Shown here in pieces: positions 30,701 through 41,919 of a stretch of DNA of 62,000 nucleotides. Source of the DNA: Glandiceps talaboti (lineage: Eukaryota > Hemichordata > Enteropneusta > Spengelidae). The stretch spans positions 645,001-707,000 of the forward strand of contig NC_135559.1 of NCBI RefSeq assembly GCF_964340395.1, given 5' to 3'. How positions within the stretch are numbered: position 1 is the first letter of the stretch; each line of letters begins with the position of its first letter. A program made the position numbers and the translations under genes. The notes beneath the pieces were generated by a model. That model did no database searches, was not told the origin of the DNA, and saw nothing but the letters and a program-made list of their open reading frames with translations.

Positions 30701-31867
30701 TACTTAAGGTCGCATAAGCTGAATTTTATAAGTGCTTTTACTTTTAATAAGTGAAAGTGATTCAGTAAAATCTCGATTAAACCACTGTCCGTTTTATGTT
30801 AGTGTTCACTGGCTCTATTTGATACAAACATGCAGAAACCAATAAGAAACTGTACATGCTACACGACATGATAACTAGATTGAATGCATTCAGTTTTTTT
30901 GCGATATCTTGTGTAGAACGAACTAACGTGCCACCATGGAGACATCAAATGTAGACATCAAAACCTTGGTGTCTGTGTGTCTGCGTCTAGTTACAGTACA
31001 TTTAAATGGTTTATTTCATTTAGACAAAATGTAGCAAGAAGTTGCGCTCTTGTTATCTTAAAATGTAGCATGTGAAGGTTTTAAAGTGTATATATGCTTG
31101 TATCAAACAGCGCCAATGAACAGTAATGTGAAACGGGTAGTATTATTGTAGTTGTGATGGAAAGACAAATACTTTTCTGGCGTTGTTAGTACAGTTTAGA
31201 GAATAATAGGGGGTTCGCTATTTTAGTATATGTATACCATTTGAATAATGTCTTTGAATCGTTTATACATTCATGTTTGAGTTTTTCCAATCACAGGTGT
31301 AAGTATGCTTCAGCTACTACAATACAAAACCCTTTCGAAATTCGGTACAAATGACCCCCTGGAAACGTATAAAGTCAGTTTATTTCCCTTCAAAAGTATG
31401 CATTTATTTGTCGAGGCAGTCCTACTTATAAATACTATTAACCTGACGGTAGAGGGACGGGTAAACAGGCGGCAGACAGGTATGTAATTAATCAAGGTTA
31501 TGGTGACATCAACCTTGCTTTAAACAGGTACACTCACCATGTTGTTAATCTGACTTAGATAAAGTTCAAAAGAAATTGAAACCTTATCTGACTCATTGAC
31601 GACAGGACGAACCAGTTTATTATAACGATTATTGCCAAATAAATCGTCCATCAGTTTTATCTGTTCCGGCGATGCCCATATTCCTGTTGATAGAAAAAGA
31701 AGACGGCGTTATAAAGATATGTTTTTTTTTACAATGTTGCAATTCTATATTTTCAGCATTGCGTAGACTTGAATTGAAGTCGACTCCCTTAAAAGTGTAT
31801 TTACCTCTCAACCTGCAGTGTGGCCAGACTTTACAATATCACTTTCTCTACGTATACTGACTTTAGA
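27752..31867. other. Long stretch without recognisable genes
   Basis: Four kilobases with no array and no convincing exon. Isolated single units of the ~42-bp foldback module occur: minus-like near 29210-29235 ('ccaacattgctac') and plus-like near 31025-31080 ('acaaaatgtagca', 'aaaatgtagcatg'). They may be ends of one more eroded element 1.8 kb long or unrelated solo fragments. Confidence 0.5.
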
Positions 31868-32060
31868 TATCTTAACTACGCGTACGTAATGAGTAAAAGG
31901 ACCCGTATGTTAAGAAGTTGACTATTTTATTTACGTAATGAGTAAAAAGACCCGTATGTTAAGGAGTTGGATGTCTTATCTACATATTGAGTAAAAGAAC
32001 CAGTATGTAAGGAATCGAATGACTTTTCTATGCATAGAGTGAACGGACAGACACTTTAGC
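31868..32060. repeat. ~51-bp tandem repeat, about 3.5 copies
   Basis: Copies share 'acgtaatgagtaaaa' followed by 'gacccgtatgttaag' and an 'agttg' spacer. The third copy is diverged and the fourth is only partial. Confidence 0.88.
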
Positions 32061-32173
32061 CAGTTTACAACATTTCAACCTCAATTAAGACATGGCAAAT
32101 TGCGCGGTAAATAATAACCAATTACAGAATTTCACTTTGACAGATAGAAATATTCTAACACGGTAAAAACATG

Positions 32174-32830
32174 GGTGTGCCTTTCAGACTGACAAAGTGT
32201 ATCGACCATGCTTAAAACCGGTGTGTCCACCCTACTGACAATCTGTGTCCATCCTACTGACAACACGTGTGTTTAGCATACTGACAACCCATGTGTCCAC
32301 CCTACTGACAACACTTGTGTCCATCCTACTGACAACACTTGTGTTTAGCATACTGACAATTGTTTGTCTACAAAACTGACAACCTATGTGTCTATCGTAC
32401 TGACAGCCCTTGTATCTACCATAATGCCAGCCTATGCGTCCACTATGCTAACAATCCATATGTCTTTCATACTGACAACCTGTGTCTATCAAACTGACAA
32501 CCAGTGTGTCCAACCTACTTACAAAATGTGCGTCTATCATGTTGATATTCCGTGTGTTGGCAACATGTATGTCCACTCTACTGACAACCCGTGTGACCAT
32601 CAGAATGGATTCGATCAAACTGACAACCTGTGTGTCCACCATTATACTGACAACCTGTGTGTCCACCATACTGACAACCTGTGTGTCCACCATACTGACA
32701 ATCCGTGTGTCCACCACACTGACAACCTGTGTGTCCACCATACTGACAATCCGTGTGTCTATTATATCGACGGCCTATGTGTTATCATACCGACACCCAG
32801 GCTGCCCATGCCATGCCAATACCATGTTGA
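32174..32830. repeat. 24-bp minisatellite with octapeptide frames
   Basis: About 27 copies of a 24-bp unit (core 'gtgtgtccaccatactgaca' plus 'acct'). The left half is degenerate and shows a higher-order block of three units repeated at about 72 bp (copies alternating 'ccaccctactg', 'ccatcctactg', 'tttagcatactg'). The right half (32630-32760) is nearly homogeneous. Because 24 is a multiple of 3, one plus frame reads CVHHTDNL repeats within a 160-codon open frame (32364-32846), and another reads VSTILTTC. Both frames and one minus frame are open, as expected for a unit that lacks stops, so coding function is not implied. Confidence 0.93.
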
Positions 32831-32839
32831 TAGGCTAGT

Positions 32840-33507
32840 TTATTGATTCTTTATTCAATGTTGAAAAGAAGGGTAGTATCAAATTATTTCATCATGGTAT
32901 GATTAGTTTCATAGACTATTTACATACTGGTTGTCTATACTTAATTAAGAGACCAAATTCTACAACGTCGGAATTGCTTTGATTTCGAACCCCTCTGCCC
33001 CCCCCCGATTCTTAATGATATTAAGATTCAGTTTTGACAGAAAAGATGAATACATTCCAAATCGTATCTAAGGCATCAGCTGCAAGGCTAATTTCAGAAA
33101 CCCCATGGGGTCAACATCTGTCAATCATTAACGTTGCGCCTCTAGGTTGTACCTGTCAGAAATTAAATATGTTGTTTATCCCTTTCCCTGAAAATCTTCA
33201 TATGCCAGTTGAGATGAAACCCTGCCCAGACTTCATTTTGTTTAAATTAGTTTGCCAACGTTAAATGCTCCTGATGCAAATCAATTTTTCGAAATGCTAC
33301 AAATGCCCCAGGGCAAACATTATTGATAATTGAAAAAACGTCTTGAGGTTAAATGCATCTTCTGGAATTAACATAATAGTCTGTTTTATTTATTTCGTAG
33401 CCTAAGTGGCATCACGTATTACCAATTGAAACCACTTGATTTGAAAACAAAACGTCTTCTGATTCAGCAAAAAAAAACATCTTCCTGATTCCCTTCTTCA
33501 TTATTAT
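32840..33507. other. Mostly unassigned; contains one open frame annotated separately
   Basis: A GGTTCGAAATC-like box occurs on the minus strand near 32980, but no matching A box is present, so it is not called as tRNA or SINE. A run of nine or ten C lies at 32998-33006. Confidence 0.5.
33046..33264 (+). CDS. Unrecognised 72-residue open frame
   Basis: The ATG at 33046 follows an acceptor-like 'cagttttgacag'. The frame has a balanced residue mix, with segments such as SKASAARLISETPWG and PFPENLHMPVEMKPCPDF, and ends with TAA. There is no recognisable domain, signal peptide or linked exon. It could be a final exon. Confidence 0.2.
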   Translation: MNTFQIVSKASAARLISETPWGQHLSIINVAPLGCTCQKLNMLFIPFPENLHMPVEMKPCPDFILFKLVCQR

Positions 33508-33870
33508 CTGCCGTATCTTACCAACCTGCTACATAATATTTCATCTTTAACAACGTATACTATAATCTGTATTGATGTGTCAATATGATTACATGTGTTA
33601 CCGACTTGTCTTTGGTGGTGATAGCTATTGACCAAATACAATGACTGTTTGTTTATAATACAATTATATACTTTGTAACACATGTAACAAATTGTACATT
33701 GTACTTTCATTGTTCTTATGCCAGATGATACGATATAGCAATGTTAATACAAATGTTGTGGTGTCACGTGATAATATTGCAGAGCCAGACAATAACAATA
33801 GAGCAATGTTAGTAACTGGGTTTTTGTCCATCTAAACTACTATTTGTTTCAACCTAACTGGCTCCTGTGG
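33508..33870. mobile_element. Foldback repeat family, locus C
   Basis: The left arm is one minus-oriented unit ('tcttaccaacctgctacata' at 33515-33534). The right arm has about two plus-oriented units (33735-33850, including 'agcaatgttaatac' and 'gagcaatgttagtaactggg'). About 200 bp of non-repeated DNA lies between. The minus-left, plus-right order is the same as at the other four loci. Confidence 0.6.
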
Positions 33871-33907
33871 TATATCCAACACATAGCTCAATAAATACCA
33901 TTCCACG

Positions 33908-34020
33908 ATGGAGGAAGGATCAAACAAAAATGAACAAAGATGGGAGATTGAGATGAATGGAAAAGCAAACAACAAGAGTCTAATTGGTCGTAGACATATA
34001 CTGCCTGCAGTCGTTAGCCA
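33908..34020 (+). CDS. Candidate first coding exon, unrecognised
   Basis: The ATG at 33908 is in strong initiation context (ACGATGG). It opens 37 codons with marked purine-first bias and a charged, hydrophilic composition (MEEGSNKNEQRWEIEMNG, then NNKSLIGRRHILPAVVS). The exon would end at donor CA|GTAAGCA at 34021, leaving two bases of a split codon. Without splicing the frame stops at the very next codon (TAA at 34022-34024). Good start context, coding-like composition and a good donor together make this one of the better exon candidates here. It sits just right of foldback locus C. No family is recognised and no second exon was linked. Confidence 0.35.
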
Positions 34021-34024
34021 GTAA

Positions 34025-34762
34025 GCAAGACTTACATAGCTCATTAAAGCGTCTATTCTGACATTATTACAGGTTATTTTACTAATCGTTCTATTGATAA
34101 ATGAAATAACGATACACTTACGTAATAAGAAGATGACATTCGGAGAGTTGCAATTTAAATTGTTGAAAGTAGATGAAATAAATCCACTATGGGCAAATTG
34201 CTTATTTCTAGAACCATTTCATATTTTCAGCAATTGAATTGTAAGGCTCAAAAATATATTATGGAATGATATAATTGTCGGCAGACTGGTTATTTCCGAC
34301 TCTGGAACCATTGCATATTTTCAACAAATTAAATTGTAAGTGTAAGAAATTCAATGTTAATCATTTAAAGGAAGTGTCAAGGAAAATGACTGAATGACTA
34401 GAATAGGTGATTGTAGCATCTTTACGTTAAATGCCAACTTAATGACTAAATTGAAATTAACAAATAACCTACTATCTTGATCTTTTCTGATAATTCCTAC
34501 AATTGACGGACATTAACTTTCTAATCCTTAAATGTACAAACGTACACCAAAGGTATTTAAACTAGTTAAGGTCGATTGTATGAATACGGAATATGTCAAA
34601 CAAGATTGCGATAACGATTCGATAAGGTCAATCGAAAACAAATCATATCTGCAGCTAGTATTTTTGGAAAAATAATCGAAGCTTTTATGTTGTAAAGCTG
34701 TATTACAAACGGAAGTGAACATACCGACGCCGATTTCAGAATTCATATTGTGTGGGTTCGTT
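34025..34762. other. Unassigned AT-rich DNA
   Basis: Two similar ~110-bp segments occur (around 34150-34240 and 34265-34345, sharing 'aaccatttcatattttcagcaa'-like sequence), an old duplication. A minus-strand open frame at 34528-34746 has no recognisable content. Confidence 0.5.
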
Positions 34763-35380
34763 TGTTGGGTAATGATGCTATATTCACTTGTTATTTATTA
34801 AGGGTAATGTCTGCTATATTCAGTTGTCATGTATTGGGGAAATATCTGTTATATTCACTAACTTGTTATTTCAAATTGGTGGAGTAATGTTTGCTATATT
34901 CACCTTTTATTTATTGAGTAATACCTAGTACCTGCCATATTCAGTTGTTGTGTGGTGAGGCAATGTCTACCGTATTCATATGTTAATTGCCGGGGTAATG
35001 TCTGCTATATTCAGTTGTTATTGGGATTGATGGGGTAATGTTTGTTGTATTCACTTGTTATTTGTTGAGAAAATGCCAGCTATATTGTCTTGTTACTTAG
35101 TGGGGTAATGTTTTCTTTATTCACTTGTTATTTTGTGGGGTAATGTTTGCTATATTCACTTGTTATTTGTTAGGGTAATGTTTGCTTTATTCATGTTACT
35201 TGGTAAGGTATTGTTTGCTATATTTATTTATTTGTTAGGGTAATGTTTGCTATCTTCACGTGTTATTTGTTAGGGTAATATTTGCTATCTTCACTTGTTA
35301 TTTGTTAGGGTAATATTTGCTATATTCAATTGTTATTTCAGGTGGAGTAATGCCTGCTGTATTCACGTGTTATTGGCAGG
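34763..35380. repeat. ~35-bp minisatellite
   Basis: About 16 diverged copies of a unit combining 'ggggtaatgtttgctatatt' and 'cacttgttatttgttag'. Copy length varies from about 30 to 45 bp at the left and settles at 35 bp in the right third. It lies just upstream of a much more homogeneous 41-bp array. Confidence 0.92.
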
Positions 35381-35470
35381 GGCTCAAACCCCATATTCAG
35401 GCATATGATAAAACTATTTTCATGATTAGCATAGGTACACTAACATGTAAAGGAAACCCCTATTATGCCA

Positions 35471-37644
35471 TCACCTGTAGTTCTAACAGCATAGGAAGAC
35501 GATATTTACTACCATCTGTAGTTCTAACAGCACAGGGTGACGATATTTACTACCATCTGTAGTTCTAACAGCAGAGGGTGACGATATTTACTACCATCTG
35601 TAGTTCTAACAGCACAGGGTGACGATATTTACTACCATCTGTAGTTCTAACAGCACAGGGTGACGATATTTACTACCATCTGTAATTCTAACAGCACAGG
35701 GTGACAATATTTACTACCATCTGTAGTTCTAACAACAGAGGGTGACGATATTTACTACCATCTGTAGTTCTAACAACAGAGGGTGACGATATTTACTACC
35801 ATCTGTAGTTCTAACAACAGAGGGTGACGATATTTACTACCATCTGTAGTTCTAACAACAGAGGGTGACGATATTTACTACCATCTGTAGTTCTAACAGC
35901 ACAGGGTGACGATATTTACTACCATCTGTAGTTCTAACAGCACAGGGTGACGATATTTACTACCATCTGTAGTTCTAACAGCACAGGGTGACGATATTTA
36001 CTACCATCTGTAGTTTTAACAACACAGGGTGACGATATTTACTACCATCTGTAGTTTTAACAACACAGGGTGACGATATTTACTACCATCTGTAGTTTTA
36101 ACAACAGAGGGTGACGATATTTACTACCATCTGTAATTCTAACAGCAGAGGGTGACGATATTTACTACCATCTGTAGTTCTAACAGCACAGGGTGACGAT
36201 ATTTACTACCATCTGTAGTTCTAACAGCACAGGGTGACGATATTTACTACCATCTGTAGTTCTAACAACAGAGGGTGACGATATTTACTACCATCTGTAG
36301 TTCTAACAGCACAGGAAGACGATATTTACTACCATCTGTAGTTCTAACAGCACAGGAAGACGATATTTACTACCATCTGTAGTTCTAACAGCACAGGGTG
36401 ACGATATTTACTACCATCTGTAGTTCTAACAGCACAGGGTGACGATATTTACTACCATCTGTAGTTCTAACAGTACAGGGTGACGATACTACCATCTGTA
36501 GTTCTAACAGCACAGGGTGACGATATTTACTACCATCTGTAATTCTAACAACACAGGGTGACGATATTTACTACCATCTGTAGTTCTAACAGCACAGGAA
36601 GACGATATTTACTACCATCTGTAGTTCTAACAGCACAGGGTGACGATATTTACTACCATCTGTAGTTCTAACAGCACAGGGTGACGATATTTACTACCAT
36701 CTGTAGTTCTAACAGCACAGGGTGACGATATTTACTACCATCTGTAGTTCTAACAGCACAGGGTGACGATATTTACTACCATCTGTAGTTCTAACAGCAG
36801 AGGAAGACGATATTTACTACCATCTGTAGTTCTAACAGTACAGGGTGTCGATATTTACTACCATCTGTAGTTCTAACAGCACAGGAAGACGATATTTACT
36901 ACCATCTGTAGTTCTAACAGCACAGGGTGACGATATTTACTACCATCTGTAGTTCTAACAGTACAGGGTGTCGATATTTACTACCATCTGTAGTTCTAAC
37001 AACAGAGGGTGACGATATTTACTACCATCTGTAGTTCTAACAGCACAGGAAGACGATATTTACTACCATCTGTAGTTCTAACAGCACAGGGTGACGATAT
37101 TTACTACCATCTGTAGTTCTAACAGTACAGGGTGTCGATATTTACTACCATCTGTAGTTCTAACAGTACAGGAAGACGATATTTACTACCATCTGTAGTT
37201 CTAACAGCACAGGGTGACGATATTTACTACCATCTGTAGTTCTAACAGCACAGGGTGACGATATTTACTACCATCTGTAGTTCTAACAGCACAGGGTGAC
37301 GATATTTACTACCATCTGTAGTTCTAACAACACAGGGTGTCGATATTTACTACCATCTGTAGTTCTAACAACAGAGGGTGACGATATTTACTACCATCTG
37401 TAGTTCTAACAGCACAGGGTGTCGATATTTACTACCATCTGTAGTTCTAACAGCACAGGGTGTCGATATTTACTACCATCTGTAGTTCTAACAACACAGG
37501 GTGACGATATTTACTACCATCTGTAATTCTAACAGTACAGGGTGTCGATATTTACTGCCATCTGTAGTTCTAACAGCACAGGAAGACGATATTTACTACC
37601 ATCTGTAGTTCTAACAACAGAGGGTGACGACATTTACTACCATC
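35471..37644. repeat. 41-bp minisatellite, about 53 copies
   Basis: The longest array in the window. The unit reads 'gacgatatttactaccatct' then 'gtagttctaacagcacagggt'. Variation is concentrated in the last ten bases (cacagggtgacg, cagagggtgacg, cacaggaagacg, tacagggtgtcg), and variant types recur in runs and in repeated orders, which indicates expansion by multi-unit blocks. Each unit carries a small dyad, CTGT...ACAG. The period is not a multiple of 3 and the unit contains stops, so it is non-coding. Confidence 0.97.
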
Positions 37645-38980
37645 AAAGTCAACCCATCACATTATGCTTAAAATAATTTGATCGAAGTTTTATGAGACGA
37701 TGAATCCACAATTTGTTTTTGTTATTTCAAAGCACTAGGAACAAAACATTTAATATTCGTAGAAATTAGCCCAGAGACTCGTTCTAGTTTAAATCAAATT
37801 TTAAACAAATGATACCGGTAGTAAGCTGACATGATAACCATTATCTTGTACTTTCAATCACACTATTATTTTCTTAATTTATGGGAATTCTCAGACTGAC
37901 TGACTACTCTTTCCCTATGTCTGTCCGCCTGTCAATCAACCTCTCTGATTTCCTGTGTTTTGGTGGTTAAAACCGAATCTTCCATTCCCACTTTCTAGTC
38001 AGGGAGGGAAGACCAAAGTGAAACATCCTGGCTATCTCAACACTTTGAGCTGTACAGTGATTGATGACGTCATCGTGAAATAGGTCAGCTCCGTCGGTAT
38101 AGTAACGACGATTCCCGTCGTGCAAATCTACATAACTGTACTAGATACAAACGTGAGAAATACTAGTTTACATGCAATAGTGTGAATAATCAATACCTAA
38201 CCATTCATTACCATCGATCGTCCAGGATGAAGTAGTAACAAACTTGCATCCTGAGTTTCAAATGAGACACTACTTATGATGTTCTAATTTGATTTTTCTA
38301 TGTTAATTAACCAATTTATTTAACTTTGTCTTGCTCGTTCTTGACGACTGTAACTTCATCATCAAGTAATCCACACTTTTGTACAACATCTATTAAATAT
38401 CGAACAGCAACCACACCCGGAGCACAGCATGTGACACTGTGTATTCAAGGGCATATATGAGTATGCAATGTCAATATTGTTGATAAATAATTCTATGAAA
38501 TAAAACTTTAATTTCTAAATTTATGTAAACGACAACCACTTATTGAAAAAAGATAAATTCTATGCCACAATATTCTGTACGTAAAGTATTGATTACGAAA
38601 AATAGGTTAAATACATTGTATTTAAAAATGACTTGATTTGAATACACTGTAGGTTGCTACATTTTAGGCGTTCATGCTCGCTCATCAGTACGAAAATACT
38701 TATGTTTAAGAGCCAGTTCTAATACTAGTAGCTAAGAACCACCGATTGTAAATACTCAAATCAAACATGCCATAAAAGTAAAGACCACACACTCACTTTG
38801 GTCGTCATACTAGAACGGGGAAGTAAACGAGTGGATCAATCAAATGTCTTCCATCGCTGATCGTATGACACCTGCAGATCTATTGAAATTCCTATGGTTT
38901 ATTTGAAATCCAGTAATACAAGACAGCGTTTGCCATCCATATTGTAGGTACTACCTAACTCATATTGATTCATGGCCGAC
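37645..38980. other. Unassigned AT-rich DNA
   Basis: No gene or array. One minus-like fragment of the foldback module, 'gttgctacattttagg', lies at 38653. Confidence 0.55.
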
Positions 38981-39334
38981 TTAAGTCGAGACAAGATAGC
39001 TTTTGTATATCATCCACTCTTTACGTACGCATACATGGCATGTTGTGTCATGATGTGAGATCTTGACTCCCAGGGGATACATCTGTCGACTAATGAAAAA
39101 TGGCCTTTTCGTCGAGGGAGTGGTCAAGATTACAAAATCCATCGTATAGAATAGAATACGACCTAGTGAGTCGCCAGGGAATTGAGTGATGTGTCGTCGT
39201 CTATTGGAGTTGAAGTACCAGCACCATTGGAATGATATTTTAGTAGTCTTTTCAAGGTGCTTCCTTAGAGCAAGTCTGTTATTAATTACGCTTAACCTTG
39301 GTGCTTTATATTCTTCCCTAAATGGCGGTGACAA
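38981..39334 (-). CDS. Unrecognised 117-codon open frame
   Basis: ATG to TAA on the minus strand, one of the longest non-repetitive frames in the window. The product is basic, with no signal peptide and no recognised domain (segments such as LSVINNRLALRKHLEKTTK and HDTTCHVCVRKEWMIYKSY). An acceptor-like 'ttccctggcgactcactag' lies inside it near 39165-39183 (minus). The opposite strand is also open for 68 codons at 39186-39392. It could be an exon, an old pseudogene or chance. Confidence 0.2.
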   Translation of the reverse strand: MSPPFREEYKAPRLSVINNRLALRKHLEKTTKISFQWCWYFNSNRRRHITQFPGDSLGRILFYTMDFVILTTPSTKRPFFISRQMYPLGVKISHHDTTCHVCVRKEWMIYKSYLVST

Positions 39335-39987
39335 CGATAATGATGAAATACAACAAAGTGTTTCCTGTATAGCTTGTTCAAATTTAATCTAGGCTCTGGG
39401 AATACAATTTCATTCAAAAAGTCCAGACACATGAAGACACTTCACTGAATCAATTATTTCATATTTATTATTGAACTTTTCATCAATTTGACAAGTTTTA
39501 AGTTATTGTCATCCCATAATTTTGAACTCCTATGACACCCCTTCCTTTCCATTTAGAGTATGAATGCATGTGAAACAGTACGGATGAAATGATAGGACGT
39601 TTGGTTGGATTTGAACTTCAGGAAACTACAATGTGTCCAATAATATATGGTGTTGCAATTGTCGATGTTGAACACTCAGTATGTTGACATTTCCATAATT
39701 GAATAGCGTGGCGACTGTGGTTAATCTACTGCAGTTTATAACAATGGCTATTGAAATTGTATGCATTTATAGCTTTGTCCTCCAACTATTACACTTGCAC
39801 CAAATTCTTTTGAATTGACAGCAATTCATAATGACCACTTTAAACCAATTATTCTTGTTGGGGTCAAACGCTCGTTTCCATTGTATTATTATTGCATCTA
39901 CGATCAATTGAAAGCAAGTTGTGTGCCACATCTGCAATTTGTATCCAAGTTTAGTGAAGGATATTACATAAATATTAGGGATTTAAA
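39335..39987. other. Unassigned AT-rich DNA
   Basis: No array or exon supported. Confidence 0.55.
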
Positions 39988-40474
39988 ATACTGGGTTTGT
40001 GCTCAGACTACCGTAGAAAAGTGGTCAAATGCTGGGTTTGTGCTCAGACTACCATAGAAAAGTGGTCAAATACTGGGTTTGTGTTCAGACTACCATAGAA
40101 AAGTGGTCAAATACTGGGTTTGAGTTCAGATTACCATAGAAAAGTGGTCAAATACTGGGTTTGTATTCAGACTACCATAGAAAAGTGGTCAAATACTGGG
40201 TTTGTATTCAGACTACCATAGAAAAGTGGTCAAATACTGGGTTTGTGTTCAGACTACCATAGAAAAGTGGTCAAATACTGGGTTTGTGCTCAGACTACCA
40301 TAGAAAAGTGGTCAAATACTGGGTTTGTGCTCAGACTACCATAGAAAAGTGGTCAAATACTGGGTTTGTGCTCAGACTACCATAGAAAAGTGGTCAAATG
40401 CTGGGTTTGTGTTCAGACTACCATAGACAAGTGGTCAAATACTGGGTTTGTGCTCAGACTACCATAGAAAAGTA
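39988..40474. repeat. Second 41-bp minisatellite, about 12 copies
   Basis: The unit reads 'gtggtcaaatactgggtttg' then 'tgctcagactaccatagaaaa'. It is homogeneous, with only a few substitutions (tgct/tgtt/tatt). Its period equals that of the 35.5-37.6 kb array although the sequences are unrelated. It ends about 100 bp before foldback locus D. Confidence 0.97.
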
Positions 40475-40569
40475 GTCTGATGTTTGTTTCAACACTCCAT
40501 GTCAGGCATCATACAATAGAAGCCGATTCACAAAAGAATGTGGTCCGACTCGAAAGCTTAAGAATCTCC

Positions 40570-40990
40570 CTAGAACATTCCATCGTCTGGTGCAAAAACT
40601 CTTGCCAATATTTCCACATTTTCTTTCATTGGGCTACTTCTAGGTATTCCATCCTTTTTAAAAGAATTAACATGTAACAATTGTACACAATTTCGTATCG
40701 AGAAGAAGATACAATGTAGCTTTGGTCGTAAGGTGTTTGTCAAGCCAGACTATGAAATGTAGCAAATGTTTGTAAGATATTTATCCATTCATCCTTGCGA
40801 TAAAATGTAGCAATGTTTGTAAGATATTTTGTCTGGCCAGACGATAAAATGTAGCAAGGTTCGAAAAAAATTGTCCAGCCAGGGGATGAAATGATGCAAT
40901 GTTGGTAAGATGTTTGCTCAGCTAGACGATAATGATTAGTAAGGTCTTTTTTCAATCAAGTTGATGTTGTTGTTATGGCTTCGATTGCAT
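40570..40990. mobile_element. Foldback repeat family, locus D
   Basis: The left arm is a single minus-oriented unit ('ccatcgtctggtgcaaaaac' at 40579-40598, with 'cttgccaatatttccacatt' after it). The right arm has about six plus-oriented units from about 40710 to 40955 ('aaaatgtagcaatgtttgta', 'ccagacgataaaatgtagca'). The right end, 'gttgatgttgttgttatggc', aligns with the right ends of loci A and E. Confidence 0.7.
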
Positions 40991-41649
40991 CGCTATAAAC
41001 ATCACCTGCAATAAAGTTGCCTTTTGCTATCGAAGTATTGTATCTGTACTTGTGGGAAATAAATATTACAAAGATGCCTTAAATGTCTTTAGGATTGATG
41101 TTCATGTACTTTTACAATTACATTTCGTGAAAGTTGAGTATCTTTACTGGGTGCTACTGATACCAGTTAATGTAAATATAACTTTGTTAAGATCTGTAGC
41201 CTTGAATTCATCAAAGACACATAATTTATTTACTATGTTATCTTGTGCCACCATTTCATTATTGAACACACAAAGACGTGACCTTTAGCAAATCGACACG
41301 GTAGGTTGTTTTGGATAGTAATGGCTTAAGGCAGTAACATCAGATTGTGATATTGAACGAGATGCGGCGAATAAAGAAGAAAAAGTACCTGTAGGCTAGA
41401 CATGCACGAATGATGCTGTAAAGAATCACACTGTCACTGAAAAGCAATCACGTTTTCCCAAGTTGTAAATTCTTGTAACCAGTATAAATACCAATTTTTC
41501 ATTTGTAATTGTTGGATGTTGATATTAGGAAAAGTTCGAATTCCGTCACAGTTATTTCTGCCTTTTCTATACTTGCTTTGATTACTACTATCAACTAAAA
41601 TCACGAGTTTGCAATTGGTGATGAAATGGCATGCACTTCGGTAACTTAC
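40991..41649. other. Unassigned AT-rich DNA
   Basis: A plus-strand open frame at 41052-41288 (78 codons) has no recognisable domain. Nothing else is seen. Confidence 0.5.
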
Positions 41650-41919
41650 AAATCTTTGAAATCTCGTAAGAAGTCCTGCTGCAATGTACTGTTGTAGGGA
41701 TATCCTGCAAGGGTTTATAGGAAGACCTCTTAGAAATCAACCTGACATCTATGTCTTGGCAAATAAAAAGACTGTCAAGACATAAATAGGCTATTTGTGA
41801 TGTCATTACAACAGGCTTTCCAATGAATCCTTGCAGGAAATCTCCAAATGTGTGAATATATGTCAAGTGCTGTATAGCCTCTTTCTCCAATATCATATTG
41901 ACGTCGATAGCGGTAATCA
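41650..41919 (-). CDS. Candidate internal exon, unrecognised product
   Basis: On the minus strand a pyrimidine-rich acceptor ('tgcctttattacaccggtag') precedes 270 bases of open frame with purine-first codon bias. The frame ends at an optimal donor, ATTT|GTAAGTTA (donor bases at 41649-41648). The product has 89 residues and reads for example TAIDVNMILEKEAIQHLTYI, then FGDFLQGFIGKPVVMTSQIA, then RLISKRSSYKPLQDIPT. I recognise no family. A shifted minus frame is also open over part of this stretch, and the segment contains an imperfect inverted repeat (41690-41845). Confidence 0.35.
41690..41845. repeat. Imperfect inverted repeat (hairpin)
   Basis: 'tcctgcaagg' (41703-41712) pairs with inverted 'ccttgcagga' (41829-41838). 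Nested inside, 'tatgtcttg' (41750-41758) pairs with 'caagacata' (41776-41784). It is about 150 bp end to end with weaker matches between. It may be a decayed miniature element or a coincidence inside an exon. Confidence 0.5.

Noticed and set aside
32970-33010. Minus-strand GGTTCGAAATC box, possible tRNA or tRNA-derived SINE
   Set aside because: No A box at the right distance, and no cloverleaf or acceptor stem.
35471-37644. CRISPR-like appearance of regular 41-bp repeats
   Set aside because: The whole 41 bp is repeated with no unique spacers, and the context is eukaryotic.
38660-38695. CTGATGA followed by a GCG/CGC hairpin on the minus strand
   Set aside because: The GAAA box is missing (CTAAAA instead) and no stem I or III forms.
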